Source: Leidyana gryllorum EB-2025a | Taxonomy: Eukaryota; Apicomplexa | NCBI GenBank assembly: GCA_048772705.1 | Contig: JBLWGC010000138.1 | Location: forward strand, 1-63,272 | Length of the DNA stretch: 63,272 nt | Reading direction: 5' to 3' | In this document: positions 32,216 through 40,941 of the stretch, one piece after another | How the letters are laid out: every line of letters starts with the position of its first letter | How positions within the stretch are numbered: the stretch's first letter is position 1 | Position numbers and translations under genes: made by a program | The notes under the pieces: model-generated | Told to the model about the DNA's origin: nothing | Database searches by the model: none | The model's input: only the letters and a program-made list of their open reading frames with translations

Positions 32216-32416
32216 AAGAATTAAAAGAGTGTATGAAGTCATTGGGATTGGAAATGAATGCGTCCAGAGCTGGTACCCACCCGATCGTTGGCGTGGCAGG
32301 CGGAAATATAACTTTGATACCATGTCGGAGGCACGCCCCAACCTCAGAGCCCAGATTTCCATTCTCTAGCTTCAACAGACAGGGAACGCTTGAAGTAGCG
32401 GGACAGGAACCGAGCT

Positions 32417-32496
32417 GATAAGATGGCTGAGGGGTCCAAGGCGCTGTGCTCAGACCGGAGTCCGAAAGGTCGTGGGTTCGAATCCCACTTTTGTCA
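32417..32496 (+). tRNA. trnL-CAG: tRNA-Leu (CAG), hybrid at a junction
   Basis: 5' acceptor and D arm (GATAAGATGGCTGAGG) belong to the CAA/TAA type of 50311 and 34612; from GGCGCTGTG on it is the CAG type of 19934. Edge of both repeat systems. Confidence 0.75.
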
Positions 32497-32514
32497 GGTT
32501 GCGCCCCAAACGGG

Positions 32515-32519
32515 AAAAA
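32515..32519 (-). terminator. T5 tract after tRNA-Trp
   Basis: Minus-strand T5, 13 bases past the Trp at 32533. Confidence 0.55.
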
Positions 32520-32532
32520 CATAGAGTCCGGT

Positions 32533-32604
32533 TGAGCCCAGAGTGATTCGAACACCCAACCTTCTGATCTGGAGTCAGACGCGCTACCGTTGCGCCATAG
32601 GCCC
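32533..32604 (-). tRNA. trnW-CCA: tRNA-Trp (CCA)
   Basis: Inverted twin of 19826. Confidence 0.94.
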
Positions 32605-32776
32605 AAAACCATCCCCCGTTCCAGACTCATTTGGCGGCAATCGGCCCGCTTCTTAGGCGTGACATGCGAAAATAGTAACCACTATGCTATCTCGGACGCT
32701 CTGAACACGCCACGGACGTTCCATTCGTTCAGAAAACGGCCGTTACCGTGTACGAGCTTGAACAACAAGGTGTCAC

Positions 32777-32847
32777 GCATCTGTGGTCTAGTGGTACAAT
32801 GTCTCGTTGCCATCGAGACGACCCGGGTTCGATTGCCCGCAGATGCA
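32777..32847 (+). tRNA. trnG-GCC: tRNA-Gly (GCC), T stem shifted
   Basis: Anticodon arm good; the T-arm 3' strand reads TGCCCGC instead of TCCCGGC, breaking two pairs. Confidence 0.7.
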
Positions 32848-32918
32848 GATGACACATGGTTGCTTTTCCACCATTCAAAAATTCAAGAGTTGGTGTTTAA
32901 CCCTCCAACCACATCGCA

Positions 32919-33000
32919 CGACAACTGCTGGATTTGAACCAGCTCGGGCCCGGCTCAGTAGATTTCTAGTCTACCCCCTTAACCAGTCGGGCAAGTTGCC
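32919..33000 (-). tRNA. trnS-AGA: tRNA-Ser (AGA)
   Basis: As 19435, with variable-arm change GAGCCGGGCCCG. Confidence 0.9.
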
Positions 33001-33070
33001 GTTGTCGAACTTGGCATTTTGCGGCCAGTGGCTTCACATACGGTTCAGCAAGCTTTACTAGGACTGCTCG

Positions 33071-33134
33071 CGCCGCCCGAACCCGCGGTTCTCCCTTCAA
33101 AAGTCTTGTGCTCTACCGACGGAGTTGGGGCGGC
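33071..33134 (-). pseudogene. Lys-derived remnant
   Basis: Inverted twin of 19301. Confidence 0.6.
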
Positions 33135-33232
33135 AAGAAAGCTCGGACTTGGTAACAAATTCCAGTCGTATTGATGGTGGAATCTTTCCGAGACGGTTCG
33201 GCTCTCGGCCGAAGCCTAAACTCGAGCACTTG

Positions 33233-33305
33233 TCCACCGTAGTCTAAGTGGCTAGGATATGCGGCTTTCACCCGCACGATCCGGGTTCAAGTCCCGGTAG
33301 TGGAA
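33233..33305 (+). tRNA. trnE-UUC: tRNA-Glu (TTC)
   Basis: Inverted twin of 19130. Confidence 0.93.
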
Positions 33306-33381
33306 GTCATTAGAGTACTCGATCAAAGTGCTCTGATAACTTGCGTAAATAGGGACTGATGCGTGATTCCCGGCTTGCATT

Positions 33382-33453
33382 GCCTTCTTAGCTTAGGGGC
33401 AGAGCATTCGTTTAGTAAGCGAAAGGTCGCCGGTTCGATTCCGGCAGAAGGCT
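33382..33453 (+). tRNA. trnT-AGU: tRNA-Thr (AGT)
   Basis: Twin of 18974 without the 8-nt duplication; stem TTCGT/GCGAA uses a G-T pair. Confidence 0.9.
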
Positions 33454-33500
33454 TGCTCACGAGCCAATCTATCCTACAACTGTTCTCTTCTGCCCACACT

Positions 33501-33572
33501 TAGCAGTGCGTCGTTTCGATCGACGGATCTTTGGGTTATGAGCCCAACACTCTTCCACTGAGCTACACTGCT
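33501..33572 (-). tRNA. trnfM-CAU: initiator tRNA-Met (CAT)
   Basis: Twin of 18855, all initiator features kept. Confidence 0.93.
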
Positions 33573-33712
33573 TAGTCTGCAACATGTCAGAGGTAGCCGA
33601 AATGCGATTCTCGAGAGGTTAGTTGCGCTGACTGCCCTACCGAAGTGGGCTAACCAGTTGGCTGTTTTGGTTCTGGGGCAACTTGTCCGATCGGGTCAAC
33701 CGACGACCAAGA

Positions 33713-33779
33713 GGGCTGTGCTGGGAATCGAACCAGGACTCCACCCTGAGGAGGGGTCACAGCACTAGACCAAACAGCC
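33713..33779 (-). tRNA. trnP-AGG: short tRNA-Pro (AGG)
   Basis: Third 67-nt copy. Confidence 0.55.
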
Positions 33780-33896
33780 CGTCGGACATAATATGTGAAG
33801 AACCACTAATTGCTATGGGGTCTGCACAGCGGGCGACTAGCTGGAATGATATAGCACAGCCACGACCGAATGGAGTTGATGCCCGATCACATAACA

Positions 33897-33978
33897 CGAC
33901 AACTGCTGGATTCGAACCAGCGCGGGCCAGGCCCAGTAGATTTCTAGTCTACCCCCTTAACCACTCGGGCAAGTTGCC
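33897..33978 (-). tRNA. trnS-AGA: tRNA-Ser (AGA)
   Basis: Twin of 18449. Confidence 0.95.
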
Positions 33979-34059
33979 ACCTGTCGAATTCGACATGTCG
34001 CGGAAGTGACCAAATACCCCCATGTTCAGCCTGCCCTGCGGCATTGATAGATGTCTAAA

Positions 34060-34109
34060 CTGACCTCTCGCGTGCAAAGTCACCGCTCTACCACTTGAGA
34101 TAGCCGCCC
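34060..34109 (-). pseudogene. tRNA-Ala (TGC)-like, T arm missing
   Basis: Twin of 18318. Confidence 0.6.
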
Positions 34110-34195
34110 ACCCGCCAAACCTAGGTGAACTTCCAATCTGAGACCGAGTCACACTTCTCTGGCGCCTCATTCGTCAGTGCAACTGTTGTGACTCG

Positions 34196-34268
34196 TCCAC
34201 TGTAGTCTAAGTGGCTAGGATATGCGGCTCTCACCCGCACGATCCGGGTTCAAGTCCCGGCAGTGGAA
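34196..34268 (+). tRNA. trnE-CUC: tRNA-Glu (CTC)
   Basis: Twin of 18159, all stems pair. Confidence 0.95.
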
Positions 34269-34328
34269 ATCCAGCTGAGTGTGCTTGTAGGCAACAGTTC
34301 CATTCTTACTCCCATGGAAATAGATCCA

Positions 34329-34401
34329 CACCGCCCGCGGGGCTCGAACCCGCGACTGAATGATTAAGAGTCTTGCGCTCTACCGACTGAGCTAGGGCGG
34401 C
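34329..34401 (-). tRNA. trnK-CUU: tRNA-Lys (CTT), stem damaged
   Basis: Twin of 18026 with the same TCATT stem. Confidence 0.7.
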
Positions 34402-34611
34402 AGGAATGCAAGGACACAAAGCCCGATAGCCTGACATTTGAAGTGGCTCCGCTCCCACAGCTGGTACCCACAGGTCGTTCGCGTGGCAGGCGGGACTACT
34501 CTTTGATACCATGTCGGAGGCGCGTGACCCCCAACGTTAGAGCCCAGCCTTTCCATTCTCTAGCTTCAAACAGACAGGGAACGCTTGAAGTGGCGGGACA
34601 GAAACCGAGCT

Positions 34612-34691
34612 GGTAAGATGGCTGAGGGGTCTAAGGCGCTGTTTTTAAGTCGCACTCCGAGAGGACGTGGGTCCAAATCCCACTCTTTTCA
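34612..34691 (+). tRNA. trnL-UAA: tRNA-Leu (TAA)
   Basis: Twin of 17736: loop TTTAAGT, T loop TCCAAAT. Confidence 0.65.
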
Positions 34692-34727
34692 GGTAGCGCC
34701 TCACACGGGAAAAACAAATAGTCTGAT

Positions 34728-34797
34728 TGAGCCCAGAGTGATTCGAAAACCCAACCTTCTGATCTGGAGTCAGACGCGCTACGTTCCGCCATAGCAA
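34728..34797 (-). pseudogene. tRNA-Trp (CCA), degenerate
   Basis: CCA kept; A box reads TGGCGGAACG and the 5' acceptor is short. Lies just past the inverted-repeat edge. Confidence 0.65.
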
Positions 34798-34863
34798 AAT
34801 CATCCCCCGCTCCAGACTCATTGCCTTGTGGTCCAACATCTCCGATCGTTCCAAACCATCTTT

Positions 34864-34935
34864 AGGGCACGCGCGGAGTTGAACCACGGACTTGCTGATC
34901 TGCAGTCAGCTGCTCTACCACTGAGCTACGTACCC
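34864..34935 (-). tRNA. trnC-GCA: tRNA-Cys (GCA)
   Basis: Loop CTGCAGA on GCTGA/TCAGC, A box TAGCTCAGTGG, acceptor GGGTACG/CGTGCCC. Same gene and flanks at 57794 and 59876. Confidence 0.95.
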
Positions 34936-35029
34936 ACAAAATACCCGTCATACTCGCTCAACTCGTTTTTTTTCTCATTTGAAGCAAAACGGCCGTTATT
35001 GTGCACGAGCTTGAACAACAACGAGTGAT

Positions 35030-35100
35030 GCATCTGTGGTCTAGTGGTAGAATGTCTCGTTGCCATCGAGACGACCCGCGTTCGATTCCCGCTAGATGCA
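35030..35100 (+). tRNA. trnG-GCC: tRNA-Gly (GCC)
   Basis: Loop TTGCCAT perfect; T stem and acceptor have one change each (CGCG, TAGATGC). Confidence 0.8.
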
Positions 35101-35216
35101 GAGGACATAGACATACATGATTTAGTGCCAATCAGACACTGGGGGACAGCTGTAGCACTCGCAGGGACATATGTGACGGCGCAGCGCCGAATGGGCGTGG
35201 ATCCAAATCCCATCCT

Positions 35217-35288
35217 TGTCAGGATAGAACTTGGGATTTTCTTTCCTGCGTGTGAAGCAGACGTCGTAAGCAGTAGACCATGGCTGTA
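35217..35288 (-). pseudogene. tRNA-Val-like remnant
   Basis: Relative of 28905. Confidence 0.55.
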
Positions 35289-35453
35289 CGGAGCTTCCGG
35301 GCCGTGAACGGGGCGTATGTCTTTCGAAACACGTATCCGATGAGCCTCACAGAAGTTGGACGGCCTGGAGTAGCTCATTTAGAGAGCATCTAACGCTCCT
35401 GTTACATTTCATCCTGATTGATGCCCCACTGCCTTGATAGCTACTTGCAGATT

Positions 35454-35525
35454 GTCCGAGTCGTCTAGTGGTTGGGACAGCAAGTTGTGGCCGTGCGAAG
35501 CCAGGCTCGATTCCTGGCTGAGGCA
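35454..35525 (+). pseudogene. tRNA-His (GTG), 3' end replaced
   Basis: GTG loop on a mispaired stem; after the T arm it turns into the GAGGCACCCA spacer of Pro. Confidence 0.6.
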
Positions 35526-35534
35526 CCCACAGGG

Positions 35535-35593
35535 GGCTGTTTGGTCTAGTTACATGATTCTTTCTTCGGCTGGAAGAAGTCCTGGGTTCAATG
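35535..35593 (+). pseudogene. tRNA-Pro (CGG), 3' truncated
   Basis: Relative of 27486. Confidence 0.6.
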
Positions 35594-35708
35594 CCACGTC
35601 TCTCCAAGGTCGGCTACTATACGCGGCTCCCACTCGTACAATCCCGAATGAAGTCCAGACCAGCTGAGACAAAATCTGAGTTGCAGCAGTTTTGAGGGGC
35701 TGGAACTG

Positions 35709-35777
35709 CTCGGACCGGGAATCGAACCCCGGTCTTCCGAGTGACAGGCGGAAATACTAACCACTATACTATCTCAA
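35709..35777 (-). pseudogene. tRNA-Asp (GTC), acceptor broken
   Basis: Anticodon and D arms good; bases missing in the 3' acceptor and 5' end changed (CTCAAA). Confidence 0.7.
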
Positions 35778-35872
35778 ATGCTCTGAACACGCCGGCCTCC
35801 AACCCCAAAAGTTCTTCCATTATGAGATTCCAAGCACAGAAAACGCGTGGAGCGGCGAGCCAACAACATCCC

Positions 35873-35964
35873 GGCAAGATGGTCGATTTGTCTAAGGCGC
35901 TGTGCTCAGACCGCAGTGCGACAGGGCGAGGATCTGGGGTTGAGCCTTTCGAACCCCGGAGCAG
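35873..35964 (+). pseudogene. tRNA-Leu (CAG) with enlarged T loop
   Basis: As 10955, extra changes in the D arm (GGTCGATTTG). Confidence 0.6.
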
Positions 35965-35972
35965 TTGGACGG

Positions 35973-36052
35973 CCGGGGGTAGCTCAGTTGGTAGAGCATC
36001 TGACTGTAGTGCTGGCATCAGATAGTCGGCGGTTCGATTCCGTCCCACCGGA
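35973..36052 (+). tRNA. trnY-GUA: tRNA-Tyr (GTA) with 7-nt intron
   Basis: Consensus Tyr; D loop GTTGGTAGAGC, intron TGCTGGC. Confidence 0.93.
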
Positions 36053-36127
36053 AGTAGCAATGTGGTTTCGGCAGACAGCGTTGATAGGCCAAGTAGACTA
36101 CTCCGGCGAACATTCCATCGATGTAAC

Positions 36128-36200
36128 TCGGATGGGCTGGGAATCGATCCCAGTACCTTTCGTATAGTAAGCCACCGTTTCGTCCTCTGGGTTAGCCTAC
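36128..36200 (-). pseudogene. Ala-derived body with ACT anticodon
   Basis: As 11202, but loop TTACTAT. Confidence 0.5.
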
Positions 36201-36277
36201 CTCGTGGCATTGAGTGATACTTCACGTAGTGAGACGAGTCTCTCGACTTTGCCCAGCTGGTTGAACCACCGGCTAGC

Positions 36278-36349
36278 GGCTGTTTGGTCTAGTGGTATGA
36301 TTCTTCCTTCGGGTGGAAGAAGTTCTGGGTTCGATTCCCAGAACAGCCC
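36278..36349 (+). tRNA. trnP-CGG: tRNA-Pro (CGG)
   Basis: Loop TTCGGGT, all stems pair. Confidence 0.94.
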
Positions 36350-36411
36350 TATTGGTCGTCAGTGGATCCGACGGGACAAGTTGCCCCCAGAACCAACACA
36401 GCCACCTCGTT

Positions 36412-36465
36412 GGCCAGGCCCAGTAGATTTCTAGTCTACCCCCTTGAACACTCGGGCAAGTTGCC
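36412..36465 (-). pseudogene. tRNA-Ser (AGA), 3' truncated
   Basis: Acceptor 5' strand through variable arm; joins the Pro spacer inside the variable arm. Confidence 0.7.
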
Positions 36466-36534
36466 ACCTGTCGAACTCGGCATTTAGCGGCCAGTGGCTT
36501 CACATACGGTTCAGCAAGCTTGACTCGGACTGCT

Positions 36535-36600
36535 GGCGCTGCCCGAACCCGCGGTCTCTCCATTGAAAGTCTGGCGCTCTACCGACGGAGCTGGCGCGGC
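36535..36600 (-). pseudogene. Lys-derived remnant
   Basis: ACGGAGCTGGCGCGGC variant, shared with 57384 and 59458. Confidence 0.55.
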
Positions 36601-36667
36601 AGGGAAGCTTGGACTTGGTAAAAAGTTCCTTTCGTATTGGCAACTCTTTATCAAAGATCCACTCACT

Positions 36668-36741
36668 TGGTCACGCCCGGGCTCAAACCGGGGACCTTGA
36701 GCTTATTAGGCTCACGCTCCAACCGACTGAGCCACGCGACC
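36668..36741 (-). tRNA. trnI-AAU: tRNA-Ile (AAT)
   Basis: 74 nt, loop CTAATAA on TGAGC/GCTCA. Two point changes versus 57031 (T loop TTTGAGC, D loop TTGGAGC). Confidence 0.85.
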
Positions 36742-36862
36742 ACTTCTGCGACGACAGATGGCACTTATTCACTTACTTGATGCCTCTGCGTCGCCACTGC
36801 AATCTCTAGCATGTATTGCTGGTGTTTTGAGCCCAGCCGCCTACTACGATGATCGCAGCACA

Positions 36863-36944
36863 CGACAACTGCTGGATTTGAACCAGCGCGGGCCAGGCCC
36901 AGTAGATTTCTAGTCTACCCCCTTAACCACTCGGGCAAGTTGCC
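36863..36944 (-). tRNA. trnS-AGA: tRNA-Ser (AGA)
   Basis: Consensus. Same Ile-Ser order at 57031/57226. Confidence 0.95.
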
Positions 36945-37012
36945 GCTGTTGAACTTGGCATTTTGCGGCCAGTGGCTTCACATACGGTTCAGCGAGCTTT
37001 ACTAGGACTCCT

Positions 37013-37078
37013 CGCGCTGTCCGAACCCGCGGTCTCTCCATTGAAAGTCTTGCGCTCTACGGACTGAGCTAGGGCGGC
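37013..37078 (-). pseudogene. Lys remnant with intact 5' half
   Basis: 5' half equals functional Lys (TAGCTCAGTCC, CGCAAGACTTTCAA); the 3' half is the altered form. A mosaic. Confidence 0.6.
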
Positions 37079-37181
37079 AAACGAAGCTCTAGACTTAGTT
37101 ACACCCTATTTGCCGTTGGGCGGAGCAGTGGAAGTCATTGGACCGGTGGAACAATGTGCTTCAGTAACTTCCGTTAACATT

Positions 37182-37252
37182 GCCTTCTTAGCTTGTGGCA
37201 GAGCATCCGCTTAGTAAGCGAAAGGTCGCCGGTTCGATTCGGGCGGAAGGCT
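37182..37252 (+). tRNA. trnT-AGU: tRNA-Thr (AGT), weak
   Basis: Loop TTAGTAA; changes in the anticodon stem (TCCGC), T stem (GATTCGGGC) and D loop. Confidence 0.6.
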
Positions 37253-37278
37253 TACAACTGTTCCCTTCTGCGCACACT

Positions 37279-37349
37279 TAGCAGTGCGTCGTTTCGATCG
37301 ACGGACCTTTGGGTTATGAGCCCAACACTCTTCACTGAGCTACACTGCT
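37279..37349 (-). tRNA. trnfM-CAU: initiator tRNA-Met (CAT)
   Basis: GGG CTCATAA CCC and ATCGAAA kept; D loop one base shorter. Confidence 0.85.
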
Positions 37350-37490
37350 TAGTTTGCAACATGGAAGAGGGAGCCGAAATGCGATTTTTGAGAGGTTAGT
37401 TGCGCTGACTGCCCTACCGAAGTGGGCTAACGAGGTGGCTGTGTTGATTCAGAGGGGACCTCGTTCCGTCGGGTCAACCGACGACCAAGA

Positions 37491-37562
37491 GGGCTGTTCT
37501 GGGAATCGAACTCAGGACTCTCTCCACCCTAAGGAAGGATTATACCACTAGACCAAACAGCC
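37491..37562 (-). tRNA. trnP-AGG: tRNA-Pro (AGG)
   Basis: Loop TTAGGGT; anticodon stem extended pairs and T stem have one mismatch each. Confidence 0.75.
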
Positions 37563-37651
37563 GCCTAGCCGGGGGTTCAACCCGCTGGGTACAGTCGAGA
37601 GACTCGTCTCACTATGTGAAGTCTTACTCAATTCCATGAGGTGGGCACAAA

Positions 37652-37724
37652 GGGAGGCTGGCCCAGATGATGAGACGGTGGCTTAGTATACGAAAGGTTC
37701 TGGGATCCATTCCCAGCCCATCCA
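37652..37724 (+). pseudogene. Ala-derived body with AGT anticodon
   Basis: GGGAGGCTGGCCCAG start, loop TTAGTAT, T loop TCCATTC. Confidence 0.55.
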
Positions 37725-37818
37725 AGCTACATAGATGGAACCCTCGCCGGAGTAGTCTAGTTGGCCTATCAACGCTGTCCATCAGGTTGAGTAGTAGTTT
37801 GCCGATCACCCCTCTACT

Positions 37819-37897
37819 TCCGGTGGGACGGAATCGAACCGCCGACTATCTGATGCCAGCACTACAGTCGGATGCTCGACCAACTGAGCTACCCCGG
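37819..37897 (-). tRNA. trnY-GUA: tRNA-Tyr (GTA) with intron
   Basis: Intron unchanged; acceptor one base short and stem TCCGA/TCAGA changed. Confidence 0.75.
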
Positions 37898-37903
37898 CCG
37901 TCC

Positions 37904-37997
37904 AACTGCGCCGGGGTTCGGAAGGCTCAATCCCAGATCCTCGCCCTTTCGGACTCCGGTCTGAGCACAGCGCCTCATACCACTCGGTCATCTTGCC
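37904..37997 (-). pseudogene. Leu chimera at the tandem junction
   Basis: 3' half is the enlarged-T-loop Leu (as 15562); from CTTTCGGACTCCGG at 37945 it is the 19934 gene. The tandem unit was joined here. Confidence 0.85.
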
Positions 37998-38090
37998 GGG
38001 ATGTTGTTGGCTCGCCGCTTCACGCGTTTTCTATCCCTGGAATCTCAAGATGAAGGACTTTTGGGGTTTCAGGCCGGTGTGTTCGGAGCG

Positions 38091-38162
38091 TCCGAGATAG
38101 TATAGTGGTTAGTATTTCCGCCTGTCACGCGGAAGACCCGGGTTCGATTCCCGGTCTCGGAG
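38091..38162 (+). tRNA. trnD-GUC: tRNA-Asp (GTC)
   Basis: Tandem copy of 20107, unchanged; T6 at 38189. Confidence 0.97.
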
Positions 38163-38217
38163 CACAGTTGATCTCGCTTAAGATTGTCTTTTTTGGTGCC
38201 CGCTGAAAGTTGCAAGC

Positions 38218-38290
38218 TACAGCCACCGAGGATCGAACTCGGGACCTTCTGCGTGTTAAGCAGACGTCGTAACCACTAGACCATGGCTGC
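38218..38290 (-). tRNA. trnV-AAC: tRNA-Val (AAC)
   Basis: Tandem copy of 20234, unchanged. Confidence 0.96.
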
Positions 38291-38354
38291 ATGGATGGTC
38301 CCCGCAGCCCAAGAGAAGTGGCGAAGCTTCAGGGAGTAGTGAGGACCAGTTCAA

Positions 38355-38424
38355 GGGTCGCGCCGGGATCGAACCCAGGTCGGAAAATCCAAAGTGTCGA
38401 GTGCTAACCACCAAGGACGCAACC
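38355..38424 (-). pseudogene. tRNA-Gln (TTG), degenerate
   Basis: Copy of 20371. Confidence 0.65.
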
Positions 38425-38580
38425 GTTTCAGCCCATCCCAGAAGAGTCGGACTAGCGCTTCCTCAACTGGACACATGCAACACGGGTCTTGTATACAGAC
38501 CCCAGCGTAAAGAGTTGGATTCGAATCGGGCAAAAACCTCAGTTCAATCATCAACCAGTTGCGCTCTCCCCGAATGCTAC

Positions 38581-38662
38581 CGACAAGGGTGAGATTCGAA
38601 CTCACGCGGGTGGAACCCAACGGCTTAGTAGGCCGCCGCCTTAACCACTCGGCCACCTTGCC
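38581..38662 (-). tRNA. trnS-ACU: tRNA-Ser (ACT)
   Basis: Copy of 20598 with one change, G34 to A: loop CTACTAA. Still a Ser anticodon (ACT). Confidence 0.85.
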
Positions 38663-38771
38663 GACGACATCTCTTACTCGCTGGCACTTTTTCACAACGG
38701 TTTGGGGTCCTAGTCAAGCTTGCCGAACCGTATGTGACATCACTGGCCGCAAAATGCCGAGTTCGACAGGT

Positions 38772-38853
38772 GGCAACTTGCCCGAGTGGTTAAGGGGGTA
38801 GACTCGAAATCTACTGGGCCTGGCCCGCGCTGGTTCAAATCCAGCAGTTGTCG
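38772..38853 (+). tRNA. trnS-CGA: tRNA-Ser (CGA)
   Basis: Copy of 20789. Confidence 0.93.
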
Positions 38854-38917
38854 TGCGATGTGGTGGAAATGATGCAATTCCCAGCATCAAAAACTCATAT
38901 GGGTCGAGACAGGGAAT

Positions 38918-38989
38918 GCCTCCTTAGCTTAGGGGCAGAGCATTCGCTTTGTAAGCGAAAGGTCGCTGGTTCGATTCCGGCAGGAGGCT
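38918..38989 (+). tRNA. trnT-UGU: tRNA-Thr (TGT)
   Basis: Copy of 20935. Confidence 0.95.
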
Positions 38990-39026
38990 TCAGTCATTAG
39001 CCTAAACATGGTTGCGATCATCCGCC

Positions 39027-39071
39027 CGCATTTTCGGACGGCGGCTTGCACACAGCACTCGGCCATCTTGC
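39027..39071 (-). pseudogene. tRNA-Leu fragment
   Basis: Copy of 21044. Confidence 0.55.
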
Positions 39072-39150
39072 CGAAGTGTTACCCGTTTCCTGTGCGTGAA
39101 ATTCAAAATGCGAGGAGTTCTGGGGTTGGAGGCCGGCGTGTTTACTAGCG

Positions 39151-39222
39151 TCCGAGATAGTATAGTGATTAGTATTTCCGCCTGTCACGCGGGAGACCCG
39201 GGTTCGATTCCCGGTCTCGGAG
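39151..39222 (+). tRNA. trnD-GUC: tRNA-Asp (GTC)
   Basis: Copy of 21168. Confidence 0.93.
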
Positions 39223-39360
39223 CAGTTCCAGCCCCTCACAACTGCTGCAACTCAGATTTTGTCTCAGCTGGTCTGGACTTCATCCGGCATTGTAAGAGTG
39301 GGAGCCGCGTATAGAAGCCCACCTTGGAGAGACGTGGCATTGAGTCAACAACTATCAAAC

Positions 39361-39429
39361 GGGCTGTTCTGGGAATCGAACCCAGGACTTCTTCCACCAA
39401 TGGAAGAATATATAACTGGACCAAACAGA
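39361..39429 (-). pseudogene. tRNA-Pro, loop shortened
   Basis: Copy of 21378. Confidence 0.7.
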
Positions 39430-39444
39430 GCGCTGTGGGTGCGT

Positions 39445-39515
39445 CAGGTACTGGCAGGTTCCAAACCTGCGACTTCGTGGCTAAGAGACTTACACTCTGA
39501 TGGCTGAGCTACGAG
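39445..39515 (-). pseudogene. Asn-derived remnant
   Basis: Copy of 21462. Confidence 0.5.
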
Positions 39516-39573
39516 GCTCAGCTACGATGATTGGAGTTGCGATAAGCTTGCAGGTGCCCATTCGATGCAGTCG

Positions 39574-39645
39574 AGCCTTCTGCCGGAATCGAACCGGCGA
39601 CCTTTCGCTTACTAAGCGAATGCTCTGCCCCTAAGCTAAGAAGGC
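39574..39645 (-). tRNA. trnT-AGU: tRNA-Thr (AGT)
   Basis: Copy of 21591. Confidence 0.96.
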
Positions 39646-39721
39646 AATGCAAGCCAAAGATCACGAATCAGTCACTATTAACGGGGATTACTGAGGCACT
39701 TTGCTCGAATGGTCCAATGAC

Positions 39722-39794
39722 TTCCACTGCCGGGACTTGAACCCGGATCGTGCGGGTGAGAGCCGCATATCCTAGCCACTTAGACTACAGTGGA
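39722..39794 (-). tRNA. trnE-CUC: tRNA-Glu (CTC)
   Basis: Copy of 21739. Confidence 0.95.
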
Positions 39795-39874
39795 CAACTT
39801 CCTCAGCTGCAGCTTTAGCCGAGAGCCGTACCCTCTTGATCTGAGATAGAGCGTCGGGTCAACCGACAACCAAC

Positions 39875-39946
39875 GGGCTGTTCTGGGAATCGAACCCAGG
39901 ACTTCTTCCACCCGAAAGAAGAATTATACCACTAGACCAAACAGCC
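39875..39946 (-). tRNA. trnP-CGG: tRNA-Pro (CGG)
   Basis: Copy of 21892 with one anticodon-stem change (CTTTC/GGAAG). Confidence 0.85.
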
Positions 39947-40033
39947 GCCTGTCGGTCGTGCAACGCTGTGAGCACAGTCGCGAGAGTGGTCATAATATTT
40001 GAGAACCAACACATGCGATGGGGTCTGCGCAAC

Positions 40034-40106
40034 GGGCGACTAGCTCAAATGGTAGAGCGCTCGCTTAGCATGCGAGAGGTACTGGGATCGATGCCCAGGT
40101 CGTCCA
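40034..40106 (+). tRNA. trnA-AGC: tRNA-Ala (AGC)
   Basis: Copy of 22051. Confidence 0.96.
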
Positions 40107-40384
40107 AACTTCGTACGGCTGCACCTGCCGCTATTTATTTCCCGAGCTGAGATAATTGTGCCCTGTAACGATTGGACAGACCTGGGCATCGCAGTATGTG
40201 TGAAGGTTGCCTCAGAGCCCGGATTTCCGAGTTTGTATGTTACAATGACACACTCTGCCGACTAAGATACAAGAGTCAGTTACATTATTTCAAAGGTCAG
40301 TAGAGAGATGTGTGTTGCATGTGCCCAGTTGAGGAGGGCTAGTCCGGATGGCTCTATCAACTCTTTTTTGGGAAGGACTGGATC

Positions 40385-40456
40385 GGTTACTTGGTGTAGT
40401 GGTTAGCACTGGAGACTCTAAATCTCGCGACCTAGCTTCGATTCCCGGCGCGACCT
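40385..40456 (+). pseudogene. tRNA-Gln body with CTA anticodon
   Basis: Copy of 22402, same CTA and same T-stem damage, so both arose before the duplication. Confidence 0.7.
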
Positions 40457-40519
40457 CGAAACTGGTCTCCACTTATTCGTGAAACCTCGCCACTTCTCTT
40501 GGTCTGCGGGACCTTCGCT

Positions 40520-40592
40520 GCAGCCATGGTCTAGTGGTCACGACGTCTGCTTAACACGCAGATAGTCCCGAGTTCGATCCTCGGTGGCTGTA
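40520..40592 (+). tRNA. trnV-AAC: tRNA-Val (AAC)
   Basis: Homologue of 22537 in the diverged island: D loop GTCACGACG, anticodon stem TCTGC/GCAGA, T stem start ATAGTCC changed. Confidence 0.87.
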
Positions 40593-40625
40593 AGCCGCAT
40601 TTTTCAGGTGAGCACCACGAAATGT

Positions 40626-40697
40626 CTCCGAGACCGGGAATCGTACCCGCGTCTTCCGAGTGACAGGCGGAAATACTAAGCACTATAGTATCTCGGA
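40626..40697 (-). tRNA. trnD-GUC: tRNA-Asp (GTC), T loop changed
   Basis: Homologue of 22663 but with GTC, not CTC. T loop TACGATT and T stem altered. Confidence 0.65.
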
Positions 40698-40792
40698 CGC
40701 TCGTGGATACGCTGGCCTTCAACCCCAAAAGTCCTCCCTTCTCGAGACATCACGAACAGAAAACGTGTAAAGTGGCGAGCCAAGAGCACTCC

Positions 40793-40872
40793 GGCGAGAT
40801 GGCCGAGTGGTCTAGGGCGCTGTGCTACGGCCGCAGTTCGAAAGGCCGTGGGTTCGAATCCCACTCTTGTCA
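40793..40872 (+). tRNA. tRNA-Leu body with ACG anticodon
   Basis: Homologue of the Leu(AAG) at 22830: loop CTACGGC on CTGTG/CGCAG gives ACG (Arg). Long variable arm and T arm intact; acceptor has one change (GGCGAGA). Confidence 0.8.
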
Positions 40873-40941
40873 GCCGTTGTATTGTATTGGCACTCAGTCC
40901 TCACTTCCACTGGTATACAGGTCGTTCGACCTACATACAGC

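Larger units (their letters stand above)
19961..32447 (+). repeat. 12.4-kb tandem unit, copy 1
   Basis: Repeated at 37945-50341 with offset 17,984, then 17,983 (from about 20,570) and 17,894 (from 23,967). Nearly identical except 22.6-23.97 kb. Both ends lie inside Leu tRNA bodies. Confidence 0.95.
32436..34724 (-). repeat. inverted repeat, right arm
   Basis: Reverse complement of 17703-19991. Confidence 0.9.
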
